The position numbers were made by a program, and so were the translations under genes. This document shows positions 23,244-33,583 of a DNA stretch of 64,000 nucleotides, in pieces; position 1 is the first letter of the stretch; every line of letters begins with the position of its first letter. Source of the DNA: Pseudoips prasinana (lineage: Eukaryota; Arthropoda; Insecta; Lepidoptera; Nolidae); the NCBI GenBank assembly GCA_951640165.1, contig OX621243.1, positions 1,984,001-2,048,000 on the forward strand, given 5' to 3'. The notes beneath the pieces are model-generated. The model did not search any database. It was not told where the DNA came from and saw only the letters and a list, made by a program, of their open reading frames with translations.

Positions 23244-23816
23244 GTAAGTTACAGTTTTATTAAACTTTCTTATACAACATGTAAAGTAATTAACGCATAC
23301 CCTCAAACACCCCAATTAGAATATTATGTTATAATCATAATACATACACTGAATTTTTAATTTAACATGTATATGCATTGTTGTTTACTAAATTAGTTTC
23401 TTGGAATAAAGTTAATTATTCTTTATTTTGTATTGAATGATGGAATTGGTATGAATACAAATAAAACGGCACTTTTAAAAGTCTTATTATTTTGACATAC
23501 GGTCCATTTCAATTTGTTTTGACTGTACAGGGTTAGTATGACAATAATTTCCGTAGTTTTAATTATTTTTGGAATAAAAAATTACGTATATTAAAAATAT
23601 ATAAATCGATTCAGTAATCAACTATTTTCAGGATGTGCTTTAATTAAGTTACTTGTTGTATATTTCTTAAAATGTATTGGTCAGCTGAATGTGTAACCCC
23701 CGACGCGATAAGAGGGGTGTTATAAGTTTGTTGTCTATGTCTGTATGTGTTTGTTGTCTATGTCTGTATGTGGCATTATAGCTCTAAAACGGATAGACCG
23801 ATTTCGATGCAGTTTT
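23244..23816. other. Dorsal intron, no repeat recognised
   Basis: AT-rich intron sequence. 23729-23770 contains two direct copies of a TTTGTTGTCTATGTCTGTAT motif. Confidence 0.5.
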
Positions 23817-24125
23817 TAGGGTTCCGTACCCAAAGGGTAAAACGGGACCCTATTACTAAGACTTCGCTGTCTGTCTGTCTGTCCGTCTGTCACCAGGCGG
23901 TATCTCTTGAACCGTGATAGTTGGACAGTTGAAATTTTCACAGATAGATGACACCCTGTGTCATCTATCTCCATACCAAATTTTATCCAAATCGCTACAG
24001 CCGTTTAGGCGTGAAGAAGTTACAAACATACACACACACAAACTAGACAAACACTTTCGCCTTTATAATATTAATGTGATGGTACGGAACCCTTCGTGGC
24101 CGACTCGCACTTGGCCGGTTTTTTT
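23817..24125 (+). repeat. E5 dispersed repeat (GGGTTCCGTACC...CTTGGCCGG)
   Basis: It begins TTAGGGTTCCGTACCCAAAG, has (TGTC)n near 23868-23890 and ends CCGACTCGCACTTGGCCGG plus poly(T). This repeat type is common in lepidopteran genomes; its class is unclear to me. Fragments are at 8030 and 61334. Confidence 0.65.
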
Positions 24126-24214
24126 TTTTCATTTGAAAGCAAGTTTCCTTGCGGTGGTTCTTAGCTATCAGTCACCACCGCCCATACGATAAGTGCATAT
24201 GGTGGATCGTTATA

Positions 24215-24534
24215 TCTATACATATAATAAAATCGTAGGAAAGTCAAAACTGTACATTGAATATTTTTTAAAAAGGATACTTGGGGCGTAATCTACAATA
24301 GATATTGAAGCCAAAAATATAGTCTTTAGAATTTTTGTCTGTGTGTCTGTTTGTCTGTATGTATGTCGGGGCTAAACTCACAAAGTACTGTATGGATTTA
24401 CTTCAAATTTGCATGAATATTACTAAGAGGTCGGGTCAACATATAGGCTACATATTATCACGCTATCACCTACGGGGGAGGAGCTGTGATCATTTATAAA
24501 GTTTATCGCGGGTAAAACCGCGGGGCACAGCTAG
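24215..24534 (+). mobile_element. non-autonomous Helitron A ending 27 bp before a Dorsal exon
   Basis: The 5' end TCTATACATATAATAAAATC follows A. The 3' end is a GC-rich hairpin (CGCGGGTAAAACCGCGG), then GGCACAGCTAG followed by T. These are standard Helitron termini with A/T insertion. Only 27 nt separate its end from the exon at 24562. Confidence 0.85.
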
Positions 24535-24561
24535 TCTTACAATAAATTGTTTGTTGTGCAG

Positions 24562-24664
24562 TTGAAGCGATTACTTTGGCGGACCCGAGCTACGCGAGCA
24601 TGGCGCGGCCGCACGCGGAGCCCTGCGTGCGGATCTCCGAGCAGCCGGCCAGCAAGGCTCTAAG
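24562..24664 (+). CDS. dl: Dorsal-class Rel protein, start of Rel homology domain
   Basis: Acceptor TTGTTGTGCAG and donor GTTAGT flank an exon that reads EAITLADPSYASMARPH then EPCVRISEQPASKALR, leaving AG for the next exon (phase 2). V-x-I-x-EQPxxxxLRFRYxCEGR is the Rel-family signature; this exon supplies the part up to LR, and both downstream loop exons complete Arg as AGG or AGA. Rel proteins dimerise and bind kappaB DNA in the nucleus, acting in Toll immune signalling and, for Dorsal, dorsoventral patterning. The frame is open across the whole exon, so the ATG at 24600 is internal unless an alternative promoter uses it. The exon is GC-rich against an AT-rich background. A Helitron ends 27 bp before it and a MITE begins about 20 bp after it. 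Confidence 0.93.
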
Positions 24665-24684
24665 GTTAGTGCACTGCTACTCTA

Positions 24685-24883
24685 AGTGTCGCCGCACACG
24701 AGCCACGGGCCACAGCCACAAACGCCGCCACTAGAAGCTAGGCAGTCGAAGTAGTTAGAAGAGTGTGGCGGCCACCGGCGTCAACCGTGTGCGGCGAGTC
24801 CATACAAAATGTACGAAAACTATAGGAAATATGCCAGTGGCGGCGTTTTGTGGTTGTGGCAAGTGGCTCGTGTGCGGGAGCCC
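24685..24883. mobile_element. foldback MITE starting about 20 bp after the exon donor
   Basis: The left arm GCCGCACACGAGCCACGGGC...AAACGCCGCCAC and the right arm GTGGCGGCGTTTTGTGGTTG...GTGGCTCGTGTGCGGGAGCC are inverted, about 45 bp each. Flanks are TAA-like at the left and TTA at the right. The MITE at 34199 has a similar GAGCCAC-rich end. Confidence 0.7.
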
Positions 24884-25205
24884 TTACGTTAAGCGACGTA
24901 AAGGAGATATTTGTGGCACGGCATTAAATGTTTGATAATTTAGTGCGTATGTGAACGATTGAAGTCTCGATATATTCGCAATAGATAATTCTTGTTTTAT
25001 TAAATAGATATAATTTAAGTGAATTTTACACTATGCACTAGTGCACATACAATGTCGGAATATTACTAAACTAGCTGAATTGTACTTGGGCGGTTAACAT
25101 TTCTACTTGTGATATAATTATAAGCGAGAATACACTCACAAATAAAGTAGCTTTCTATTGATAAATTAATTTTCTAAATCAGTTTAGTAGATCAAGAGTA
25201 AATAA
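24884..25205. other. Dorsal intron, nothing recognised
   Basis: No supported feature. Confidence 0.5.
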
Positions 25206-25378
25206 TAATATCCTGGGACATTATTCACACACGGCCATCTGATCCCAAACTAAGCAGAGCTTGTACTATGGAAAACAGATAACTGATATAGTACATATAC
25301 TATTTTTCTTTTGTACATACATACTTATATGTGTAGATAATTTACTGCGTATCGACCAACTACGCCAACAGTCCGCTA
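25206..25378 (-). mobile_element. SINE S2, minus strand
   Basis: ATATCCTGGGACATTATTCA then CACACGGCCATCTGATCCCA and the body to TACGCCAACAGTCCGCT. The tRNA-like head is deleted. Confidence 0.75.
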
Positions 25379-25411
25379 CAACCTATTAGACTCAAAAACT
25401 TTACCTCTTTA

Positions 25412-25665
25412 TCTATACTAATATTGTAAAGTAACGTTTGTGAGTTTGTGACGTCGTAAGGGGTAATCTCCGGATCTACTGAACCAATTTTCAAAATTAT
25501 TTCACCAATTGAAAGCTGCGTTATTGTGGAGTGCCATATATAAAAAATTCAAAATTAATAACCTTATAATAATAATCTTTACTTAAACTTGACTAATGTA
25601 ATCCAAGTTTACGGGCAGGGACAAACCTATATATAACGCGGAACGAAGTCCGCGGGCGCTGCTAG
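25412..25665 (+). mobile_element. non-autonomous Helitron family B
   Basis: The 5' end TCTATACTAATATTGTAAAG follows A. The 3' end GCGGAACGAAGTCCGC (stem) then GGGCGCTGCTAG is followed by T. No coding. Confidence 0.8.
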
Positions 25666-25989
25666 TAATATTAATATAACTGAATAAAATATGCCAATGG
25701 CTACTCCGTCATGACTATAATTGCATTCTGAATGCATCCTTAAATTGATTTATAGCATTTTGCAAATATCTTGACTGAATCAGAGTTAGTGTTTTGGCGA
25801 AAAAGACCGTTATCTCAAGTTAGATCACGCGCGGATTGGTATGCAGGCTAGCGCCTCTCACTGCCTCTCAATCAGATGGTGACCGGTGATTAATAGTTCA
25901 TCAATACATTATTTTAAACCAGATACTACGATCATCAGGATTTAATATATCATATGTGTATATGTGTGGCGTATCGATTAAGTTAGTAA
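25666..25989. other. Dorsal intron, nothing recognised
   Basis: No supported feature. Confidence 0.5.
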
Positions 25990-26410
25990 GTAGTAATTAT
26001 ATTGCGCTCATAGCTAGATGCTCTCCCCGGTCCCTAAGCGATCGGCGAGGTTAAGTAACTAGGCTCGCGGTCAGTTCCTAGATTTGTGACCGCCCAAGTG
26101 GTTCAATTTCTGAGCTCTTCTTCTTCTCTTTCTCATCTCCTTGCTTCGGAGGGCACGTTAAGCTATCGGTCCCAGTTGTAGTCATTAGACCACAGTCGTT
26201 AAGCCATGTCAGAGGCCTACTGGGCGGCTTGAACAACTCTATCACTAGGGTAACCACTGCCCATACGATAAGAAAGTATGTAAGATAGGACAACTATTTG
26301 TGCCGCCCAAAAATCTTTGTTCTGAGTCTGAATGTAGTTTTTGTTCGTCAATTATATGTTAGTAAAGGACCGTGCGACCGCGACACTGAGATTAATTTTA
26401 ATTTAATTTT
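25990..26410 (+). repeat. S4 repeat followed by S1 SINE tail
   Basis: 25990-26280 is S4 (AGTGGTTCAATTTCTGAGC ... GGCGGCTTGAACAACTCTA ... CCCATACGATAAG). 26287-26410 is a decayed S1 tail (GACAACTATTTGTG, TGTTCTGAGTCTGAATG). Confidence 0.6.
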
Positions 26411-27039
26411 TTTACATGTAATTTCCTAAACTGAGCGTTGTTCTTTTTTGTCGCGTTATTTTGTATGACCTATATGACCGATAAGTCTACCACTCCCTTA
26501 CTTTATCTCCGAATTTGGTAAAGGTGAAAATCTAAAATAATCACAATTGATAGAAATTGCATACAGTACTAAACCGGGTTTTAAAATTAAGAGGTTCTAA
26601 CAAACAACCCACGTTATTTTTTTAATTAGTAGCTGTCATTTTACATACAAATGTTATCCCCTTTTTCACCGGCTTCTGAGGATAAGTAGTAGATGAATAC
26701 AGTGAGTTTACTTAAAGGTGAGAACTTAACCTTAACTTAACCAAAAGTGTGTGGACGGCTACAAATATAACCACCCCCTCATTGGGGGGCGTAGAAGTCG
26801 TCTCGAGGAAATATCTATAATATAAACGGTTAGCTAAGTCTCCGATTTACTGTGTTACAAAACATTATATTGTGATCCCCAACCCGTCGTCAAGTTTGGC
26901 GATAATGGCATTTAATTCAGGGAGGCATTTGTATAAATGTGCTCGTCGTTCGGCTGATATGCTGATGATTAAGTGGAAGTAGAACTTTTCGCTCAAAGAC
27001 CAGCCCGACTGGGAAAGTACCTCCACCTTACAGAAGACA
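26411..27039. other. Dorsal intron, nothing recognised
   Basis: No supported feature. Confidence 0.5.
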
Positions 27040-27245
27040 TTCTTTAATAATAACATTAATAACTTAATGTTGTGTTTCTGCGTGTGAGTAAGGTCGCCAG
27101 AGCTCATCGGGGTGGGCGGAAGGGAGACTCTTAAAGACCGGCAACGCACCCGCGACTCCTCTGGTGTCGCGAGTGTCCATGGGCGGCGGTGATCACTTAC
27201 CATCAGGTGACCCACATGCTCGTTGGTCGCCCTTTTATATAAGAA
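27040..27245 (+). mobile_element. CATCAGGTG-type SINE-like repeat S6
   Basis: TTTGCGTGTGAGTAAGG-like body, GGGCGGCGGTGATCACTTAC then CATCAGGTGACCCACATGCT and CGTTGGTCGCCCTTTTATAT with an A-rich end. A second copy is nested in S2 at 56785-57010. This is a repeat tail frequent in lepidopteran genomes. Confidence 0.65.
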
Positions 27246-27553
27246 AAGAAAAAGTCTTAAACAGTCACAGTAATAAAGTCGTTCTGAATGATGTCAGCTG
27301 ATAATTCCGACCTCGAGAATTAAAGTAGAACTTGGAAGTGTACTCGTTTGCGTGTTTGGCCTCTGCCCACTGTTATGCTGATAACAGCCATTTAAAGGTT
27401 ATCAGCGCCTCGCCACTGAACTTGATAAGCTAACTGAAGGTTCACCGTGAGTTGTGAGTTGGGAAGGGCAGTGCGGGGAATTGACATTAAGAGGCATTCC
27501 TAGCTGGCGATTTGAACCCTAGATTTAAAGATTAGAGCAATATAGAGGTATGT

Positions 27554-27626
<73 letters not shown>

Positions 27627-28082
27627 TATACCTTATATATAAACTGAAGGCGCTTGAACAACTTAGGTGTAAAACATTAACTTACTAAATATACAAGATT
27701 TCCCAAACAAAAATATCGATAAGCTAACCCATTACCTATATATATATATGGGGTCCCGAGAAGATTTTTTTGTTGTTGTTGTTCCCTAACGTTTTCTTTA
27801 ATCTGATAAGTTATATGAGTAAATCATCATGTCAGCCAAATTACGTCCCCAGCTTTTTGTTGTTTTAACACAAAATATGTTAAGTACGTCAGAGCTAGCT
27901 TCCACTATAGGAAAATCATGTAAATTTATGTATGTAACAGTCACAGAAATTGTGGATTTTCAAGAGCCAATTTACGTAGAATGTCCTTATAAAATTTAAC
28001 TACTGTATTTCCTTAAGTAATTCGTGGACGTCACAATAATTCACACACATCTCTTTAGTTACGAGTTTATGACGGGTATGGT
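27246..28082. repeat. (TA)n microsatellite within plain intron
   Basis: 27559-27625 is an uninterrupted (TA)n tract, flanked by AAGGTATATA and its inverse near 27640. The rest shows nothing I recognise. Confidence 0.7.
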
Positions 28083-28238
28083 CCAGCGTTGGCTGCCGAA
28101 GTGGTTTAATTTCGGAGCGTGTCGGTGGTTCGAAGGGCACGTTAAGCTGTCGGTCCCGGTTCTTGTGGTTCGACAACAGACTTAAAGCCACAGCAGAGAC
28201 CTACTGGGCGGCTAAAACAACTCAAACAACTCTAACAC
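28083..28238 (+). repeat. S4 repeat, 5' part, target of retrotransposon
   Basis: CGAAGTGGTTTAATTTCGGA ... CTACTGGGCGGCT ... ending in AACTCTAACAC at 28228-28238. The repeat resumes after the retrotransposon at 33726 with the same 11 bp, then TAGAGTAACTACTGCCCATA. Confidence 0.8.
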
Positions 28239-28378
28239 ACAGTGTCCATTCTCTCTTCGGGTGTTTAGGACGTGCACAGTAATAATTCACATTTAGTTGT
28301 TTATTATATAGAAACCGGTTTTACGACGGCGCGCCCGCGCGCTGTCGGGCTTTAGCGCGCCGGGAGATACTATTCAAT

Positions 28379-29890
28379 ATGAGCGTAAATTCAGTGCATG
28401 ACGTGGAATTAGAGTCAGATAGTATGGATGAAGAGGACCAAACAGGAGGAAGTGTACAACAAGGTTATAATGATGAGAACTTACACAATACAGAAGAACG
28501 CGGATTGAGTGAGAATGAAGGCTGGGCATTAGTAAGTAAAGATAAAAGAAGGAAAACAGAAAAGATAGATGTCAGTATAACTAGTATGGAAAAGTTACCA
28601 AGACAGTTCACACTTGCCAAATTATTTGATTCCCAAAACATATTAGGAATTAATCGTGTGAAATTCGTAAACGCTTTTAAAGTGATTGTTAGTTTTGATG
28701 ACGAAACTAAAGCAGACAAATTAATAACATGCCAACACTTTAAAGAAAAAGAGTGGAAAATACAGAAGACGTGGGAAGTTAATTCAACATATGGCATTAT
28801 TAGGAATATAGATATTGACTTATCCGAAGCGGACCTCTTAGAATGCATTAAAACTTACAACAAACTAAACATTCGGTCTGTGAAAAGATTAAATCGTCGA
28901 AATACTGAGTCAGGGTGGGTACAAAGTGAAAGTGTTCGTATATGTTTTGAAGGAGGTTGCCTCCCTCAATATATTAAGATATTTAAAGTAAGTGTTGCCG
29001 TGGAACCATATGTTTTTCCGGTAACGCAATGTTCGCGATGTTGGCGCTTCGGTCACGGAATAAAAATATGTCCATCACTTAAAGTTATCTGCCCGAAATG
29101 TGGGAAACATCACCCTAATTGCGAGACCACAATATTTAAGTGTGTAAATTGCGGAGGCAATCACATGGCTTTAGCGAAAGCGTGTCCAGCGTATCTAAAA
29201 GAAAAGAAGATCAGAGAGCTGATGGCCGATTTTAATTGCACATACCGCCGAGCGTTGACCATGTACGTTCCGCCGTTTTCACCACGACCCGTTGATCAAT
29301 TCCCTATTACTAAAATCAACACAATCCCTCAAGAATTTGGACAAAATAAATCGTCATACCCCATGACATACGCAGCAGTAGTGACTAATGCGCCTATACA
29401 AACGGATCATATTCAAGATCAGTCTGGTGAGCACAAAAATAAAACTTATAAACGTAAGCATCGCAGTTCATCGGGACAATCAACAAATGAAGATGAGTCA
29501 CTACCGATGGAGGTACATACATTGAACACGGAGAGGCATACGGTCGCCGAGGTGCACACGGCTTCTGACGATCGCAATGAAGTTGGGAGTATAATCAATT
29601 GCAACATTAACGATACTCTTATCAACGATAATATATATATAGATGAGCGCGCTAATAATCAACCAAATGCAGAGTCGTGTTCTAGTAGTAAGTCATCTGA
29701 ATCGTTAATTAATAAAATCAAACTGATTATATTTTCAAAGAGACTAACGATTACCCAAAAACTTAAAAATATTGTTAAAATAACCGTAGAATGCTGTATT
29801 TCTGCTATCATAGAATGTATAGAACACTTCACCGACCTGTCCTTATTTAAAAAGATGTTAGATTTAATTTTCAGTTCAAATTATGGCTAA
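28379..29890 (+). CDS. retrotransposon ORF1, zinc-knuckle nucleic-acid-binding protein
   Basis: 503 residues. The N-terminus is acidic (ELESDSMDEEDQ). The middle carries three retroviral-type knuckles: C218-x2-C221-x4-H226-x4-C231, C238-x2-C241-x2-H244-x3-C248 and C255-x2-C258-x3-H262-x6-C269. That is the pattern of jockey/I-type ORF1 proteins, which coat the element RNA and form the RNP. The C-terminal third is low-complexity and hydrophilic, with no domain seen. The start at 28379 follows the GC-rich 5' UTR closely. The stop overlaps the ORF2 start by 8 nt (ATGGCTAA), suggesting ORF2 is translated by reinitiation. No internal break. Confidence 0.9.
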   Translation: MSVNSVHDVELESDSMDEEDQTGGSVQQGYNDENLHNTEERGLSENEGWALVSKDKRRKTEKIDVSITSMEKLPRQFTLAKLFDSQNILGINRVKFVNAFKVIVSFDDETKADKLITCQHFKEKEWKIQKTWEVNSTYGIIRNIDIDLSEADLLECIKTYNKLNIRSVKRLNRRNTESGWVQSESVRICFEGGCLPQYIKIFKVSVAVEPYVFPVTQCSRCWRFGHGIKICPSLKVICPKCGKHHPNCETTIFKCVNCGGNHMALAKACPAYLKEKKIRELMADFNCTYRRALTMYVPPFSPRPVDQFPITKINTIPQEFGQNKSSYPMTYAAVVTNAPIQTDHIQDQSGEHKNKTYKRKHRSSSGQSTNEDESLPMEVHTLNTERHTVAEVHTASDDRNEVGSIINCNINDTLINDNIYIDERANNQPNAESCSSSKSSESLINKIKLIIFSKRLTITQKLKNIVKITVECCISAIIECIEHFTDLSLFKKMLDLIFSSNYG

Positions 29891-32800
29891 TAATAATTCT
29901 GGTACCGTGACTGTCATGATCAATGTATTGCAGTGGAATGCGCAAAGCTTGACACCAAAACGTTTATTGTTTGAGCAACTATTAAATCAAAATACAATTC
30001 ATATAGCAACAGTAAGTGAAACCTGGTTGAGTCCCGAAAACCGTTTTGTAATTAATAATTATAATATATTTAGGAATGACCGAGAGGATAATTATGGTGG
30101 AGTATGCATTTTGACACATAAATCGATTAAGGCCCAATCATGTCGTATTGTACACCCTAACGAGAATATACAGTTATTACACGTCAAGGTATTTAATTGC
30201 AGTCGTGTTGACAATGTAGTTGTTGTTTACTGTCCCCAATGGGTACACACACATAAAACGGACTGGGACAGCTTATTTTCTAGATTTAATAGAAAAACTT
30301 TAATTTTAGGCGATTTCAATGCACATCACCCTACTTGGTCATATAAAACGGACGTTAGGGGCTCTCAAATATACGATTCAATTACGGACAGCAATATTGT
30401 TTCCCTTAACGATGGTACGTATACTCGAGTCAAATTAGTAGCGGGTAATGTACAACAGAGCTCGCCCGATATTTCCTTTTCCACTTCCGATATAGCATGT
30501 TTTTTCAATTGGCAAGTGACAAACGAGTCTTTGGGAAGTGATCACCTAGTCATTAACGTATCTTTCCGTGTTCCATGTAGCCCTAATTATATTAAGAAAC
30601 GCAACTTTAAGTACGCCGACTGGAGCGCTTATAAAGCTTGCCTTGAACAATTATTTTTTAACTTTGATGCAACTGGCGACCCGCAACTGAGTTACGATAA
30701 TTTTGTTAGCCATATCAACGAAGCTGCTGACGCCCACATCCCCTTTATAAAAAATAATCTAAACCCATCTAGCAAATTCGTCCCAAAGCCATATTGGACC
30801 CCCAGTCTATCACATTTAGTCGCTAAAAGAAGATTAGCCCTGTCAAACTTCCGAAAAAATCCTTCTCCTTCGAATCTCACAACACTCAAAGTTTGTATTA
30901 GTGAATCCCAAAAGCATATTCGCAGGGCATCGACAGATAACTGGCACAAATTTTGTGATTCTTTGGATGAGGTGTCAACTACTAGAGAAATGTGGAAGAA
31001 GATGAAATGGTTGAAAGGAAATAAAAATAATAATAATACTTTTCTAGATAAAACTAAATGTGAATCACTTTTGAACAATTTGTGCCCTGCATATGTTAGC
31101 CCTTGTAAACCTAACTTCTGTTCCAGCAATATTAAATTAGAATCTCATATAACATTACACGAATTAGAGACGTGTATTAAGTCGAGCGATACTGCACCGG
31201 GATGTGATAACATATCATTTTCCATGATAAAACGTTTACCTAAAAATGGAAAAAGTATTTTACTCGAACTATTTAACAACTTTTTAACTACTGGTTTCAT
31301 CCCTAGTCAATGGCGAGATATTTGTGTAGTGCCAATCCCTAAACCTGGCCGTGACCCGTTTCTAGCGTCATCTCTGCGTCCTATTAGCCTAATGTCCTGC
31401 GTATGTAAAATATTTCATTCAATTATTAATAGAAGGCTGGAGTGGTATTTTGAGAGTAATAGATTTTTCTCACCCGACATGGTAGGCTTTAGAAAATATA
31501 AATCTTGTTTAGACAGTTTAGTTAGATTGGTAACCAGGATCCAATCAGGTTTCTCTAAAGACTTGATTACTTTGGCGTGCTTCCTAGATATCGATAATGC
31601 GTACAACAATATCAATATATGCTCTTTACTTGATATTTTGGATAAGGCTGGCGTTGGTATTAAAATATGCAATTACTTATGGAATTTTCTAACTTTAAGG
31701 AATTTAAAAATAAGACAAGAGGATAGTTTTTTAAACCGACATACTGGACAAGGTCTAGCACAAGGGGACCCACTGTCACCGTTATTATTTAATGTCGCGA
31801 CCCATAATATTTGTAAAGTCATGCTAAATGTATTTGTTTCCCAATATGCTGATGATTTTGTCCTGTATGTTTCGGATAAAAATCTTGATATTGCCCGTAG
31901 CTCCCTCCAAGGTTCATTAGATATTGTAGTAAGGATATTAGAAGATTTAGGTTTAAGTGTGTCTCCAACAAAAAGTAAAATATGTTTATTTAAAAAGGGC
32001 ACTAACAGAAATAATATTTGCATTTCTATAAATAATGCGCCATTACAAGAAGTAGCAAATGTGAAGTATTTAGGTATGTGGTTCGATCGTTCGTTGAGAT
32101 GGAATAAACATGTTAATGAGTTGAAAGAAAAAATACAGAAATTCTTAAATGTTTTTAAAGTGTTGGCGGGACCTGGCTGGGGTGTACACCCCAAACATTT
32201 GAGGAAACTATATATATCAATTATCAGAAGTCGATTAGATTTTGGTAGTTTTCTGTATGGTAATAGCTCTCAATCAAACTTATATAAATTAGATAAACTG
32301 CAGAACCAAGCTATGCGCATTATAGGTGGTTTTGTTAAAAGTACTCCCATTCACACGATGGAAAGTGAACTTTGTTTACAACCTCTACGTATTCGTCGAA
32401 TATTTCTTGCCGGAAAATTTTGGTTTAGATCAGTATCAACAACTAACAACAGTACAGTAAAAATTATTAAAGAATTAAATTCGCTTTCTACTCGTAGGTA
32501 CTGGCGACGGAAACAAATACCGCTGATAATTCAAATCTATTCAAAATTTAAAGATATTGACGTTTGCTCCTCGGAACAGCTGGATTTGTACACTTTAGAG
32601 TTTTGGCTGAATCGGTATGACTTGACGAACATAATTAATTATCAAATTGAAGGCATAAATCGGGCTAAACGAGAATATGATATTACGAATCTTAGAAACA
32701 TATGTTCCTCATATTTAGAACAATATTCAGCATATTATAAAATATATACCGACGGGTCTAAGGATACAATAAGTAATATACGTCATAGGTCTATGGGAGC

Positions 32801-33353
32801 TGCATTTTATGATCCACAAATAGATACATTTTTAAAGTTCAAAATTTCCACTAATGTGGCCATCATGTTTTTAGAATTGATCGCTATATCTGAAGCTCTT
32901 TCCTATATAAAATCAATCGATTTTAATAAATTTGTTATTTTTACCGACTCGAAAAGTTCCCTGCAACACGTGGCTCGGTGTACCTCTTGCTTAAGAGCAA
33001 CTCCGATCGCTTACAGCATTATCAAGGCAATATTTGAACTGAGGGCAGATTCAAAAGAAGTTATCCTCCAATGGATTCCTTCACATATTGGTTTGGCGGG
33101 GAATGAGAGAGTAGATCAACTTGCGAAAGAAGCTTCTTGTGATGGCGTATACATTAATGTGTCCCCCTACTTTACAGACTGTATTTCGTTAGTTAAAGAA
33201 TTTTGTTATGATCTGTGGAAAGTGCATTTCGATGAGAGATCGGTGATGAAAGGAATTTGGTACAGGACATTACAAAATGAACCTTGGAAGTCTCCGTGGT
33301 TTGGGATTTTCTTTGATCTGGTCACATTCCGCTTAATAAATTTGCTTTTTTAA
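29883..33353 (+). CDS. retrotransposon ORF2: endonuclease, reverse transcriptase, RNase H
   Basis: 1156 residues before a frameshift. The APE-like endonuclease is residues 12-230: N19 (QWNAQS), E46 (SETWL), D144/N146 (GDFNAHHPTW), D220-H221 (GSDHLVI). The RT is about 480-760: RPISLMS, FLDIDNAYNNI, GLAQGDPLSPLLFN and catalytic YADD at 655-658. RNase H is about 950-1085 with D957 (YTDGS), E998 (LELIA), D1022 (FTDSKSS), H1068 (SHIGLAGN) and D1078 (ERVDQLAKEA), so all catalytic residues are kept. The product nicks target DNA and reverse-transcribes element RNA. Near 33314-33320 the frame shifts, and the C-terminal tail continues in another frame. Confidence 0.92.
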   Translation: MANNNSGTVTVMINVLQWNAQSLTPKRLLFEQLLNQNTIHIATVSETWLSPENRFVINNYNIFRNDREDNYGGVCILTHKSIKAQSCRIVHPNENIQLLHVKVFNCSRVDNVVVVYCPQWVHTHKTDWDSLFSRFNRKTLILGDFNAHHPTWSYKTDVRGSQIYDSITDSNIVSLNDGTYTRVKLVAGNVQQSSPDISFSTSDIACFFNWQVTNESLGSDHLVINVSFRVPCSPNYIKKRNFKYADWSAYKACLEQLFFNFDATGDPQLSYDNFVSHINEAADAHIPFIKNNLNPSSKFVPKPYWTPSLSHLVAKRRLALSNFRKNPSPSNLTTLKVCISESQKHIRRASTDNWHKFCDSLDEVSTTREMWKKMKWLKGNKNNNNTFLDKTKCESLLNNLCPAYVSPCKPNFCSSNIKLESHITLHELETCIKSSDTAPGCDNISFSMIKRLPKNGKSILLELFNNFLTTGFIPSQWRDICVVPIPKPGRDPFLASSLRPISLMSCVCKIFHSIINRRLEWYFESNRFFSPDMVGFRKYKSCLDSLVRLVTRIQSGFSKDLITLACFLDIDNAYNNINICSLLDILDKAGVGIKICNYLWNFLTLRNLKIRQEDSFLNRHTGQGLAQGDPLSPLLFNVATHNICKVMLNVFVSQYADDFVLYVSDKNLDIARSSLQGSLDIVVRILEDLGLSVSPTKSKICLFKKGTNRNNICISINNAPLQEVANVKYLGMWFDRSLRWNKHVNELKEKIQKFLNVFKVLAGPGWGVHPKHLRKLYISIIRSRLDFGSFLYGNSSQSNLYKLDKLQNQAMRIIGGFVKSTPIHTMESELCLQPLRIRRIFLAGKFWFRSVSTTNNSTVKIIKELNSLSTRRYWRRKQIPLIIQIYSKFKDIDVCSSEQLDLYTLEFWLNRYDLTNIINYQIEGINRAKREYDITNLRNICSSYLEQYSAYYKIYTDGSKDTISNIRHRSMGAAFYDPQIDTFLKFKISTNVAIMFLELIAISEALSYIKSIDFNKFVIFTDSKSSLQHVARCTSCLRATPIAYSIIKAIFELRADSKEVILQWIPSHIGLAGNERVDQLAKEASCDGVYINVSPYFTDCISLVKEFCYDLWKVHFDERSVMKGIWYRTLQNEPWKSPWFGIFFDLVTFRLINLLF

Positions 33354-33583
33354 TGAAAAAGGTTCCATCACCACTTTGCTCGGAATGTGGAATAGTAGAG
33401 GATGTCTTGCATATTATGATGGAATGTGACCGGAATGCGGATGTTAGATACGAACTATTATTAAAAGGATTAGTGTTAAAAGATGTTGGTTGTTGTAATA
33501 GTGTACTGGCATACCCTCTATCTGTAAAAGCAAAGTCACTATATAAAATTGTTGAAGTTGGGTTGCGACGACGTTCACAGTGA
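33320..33583 (+). pseudogene. frameshifted C-terminal tail of ORF2
   Basis: In the shifted frame the sequence reads SGHIPLNKFAFLMKKV, then SPLCSECG and VLHIMMEC. That is the GH...LxR-type region and CxxC...HxxxxC motif normally at the end of I/R1-group ORF2. It overlaps the ORF2 stop and ends at 33583. One small indel around 33314-33320 explains the break. The ATG at 33353 is probably just an internal Met of the original protein. Confidence 0.8.
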
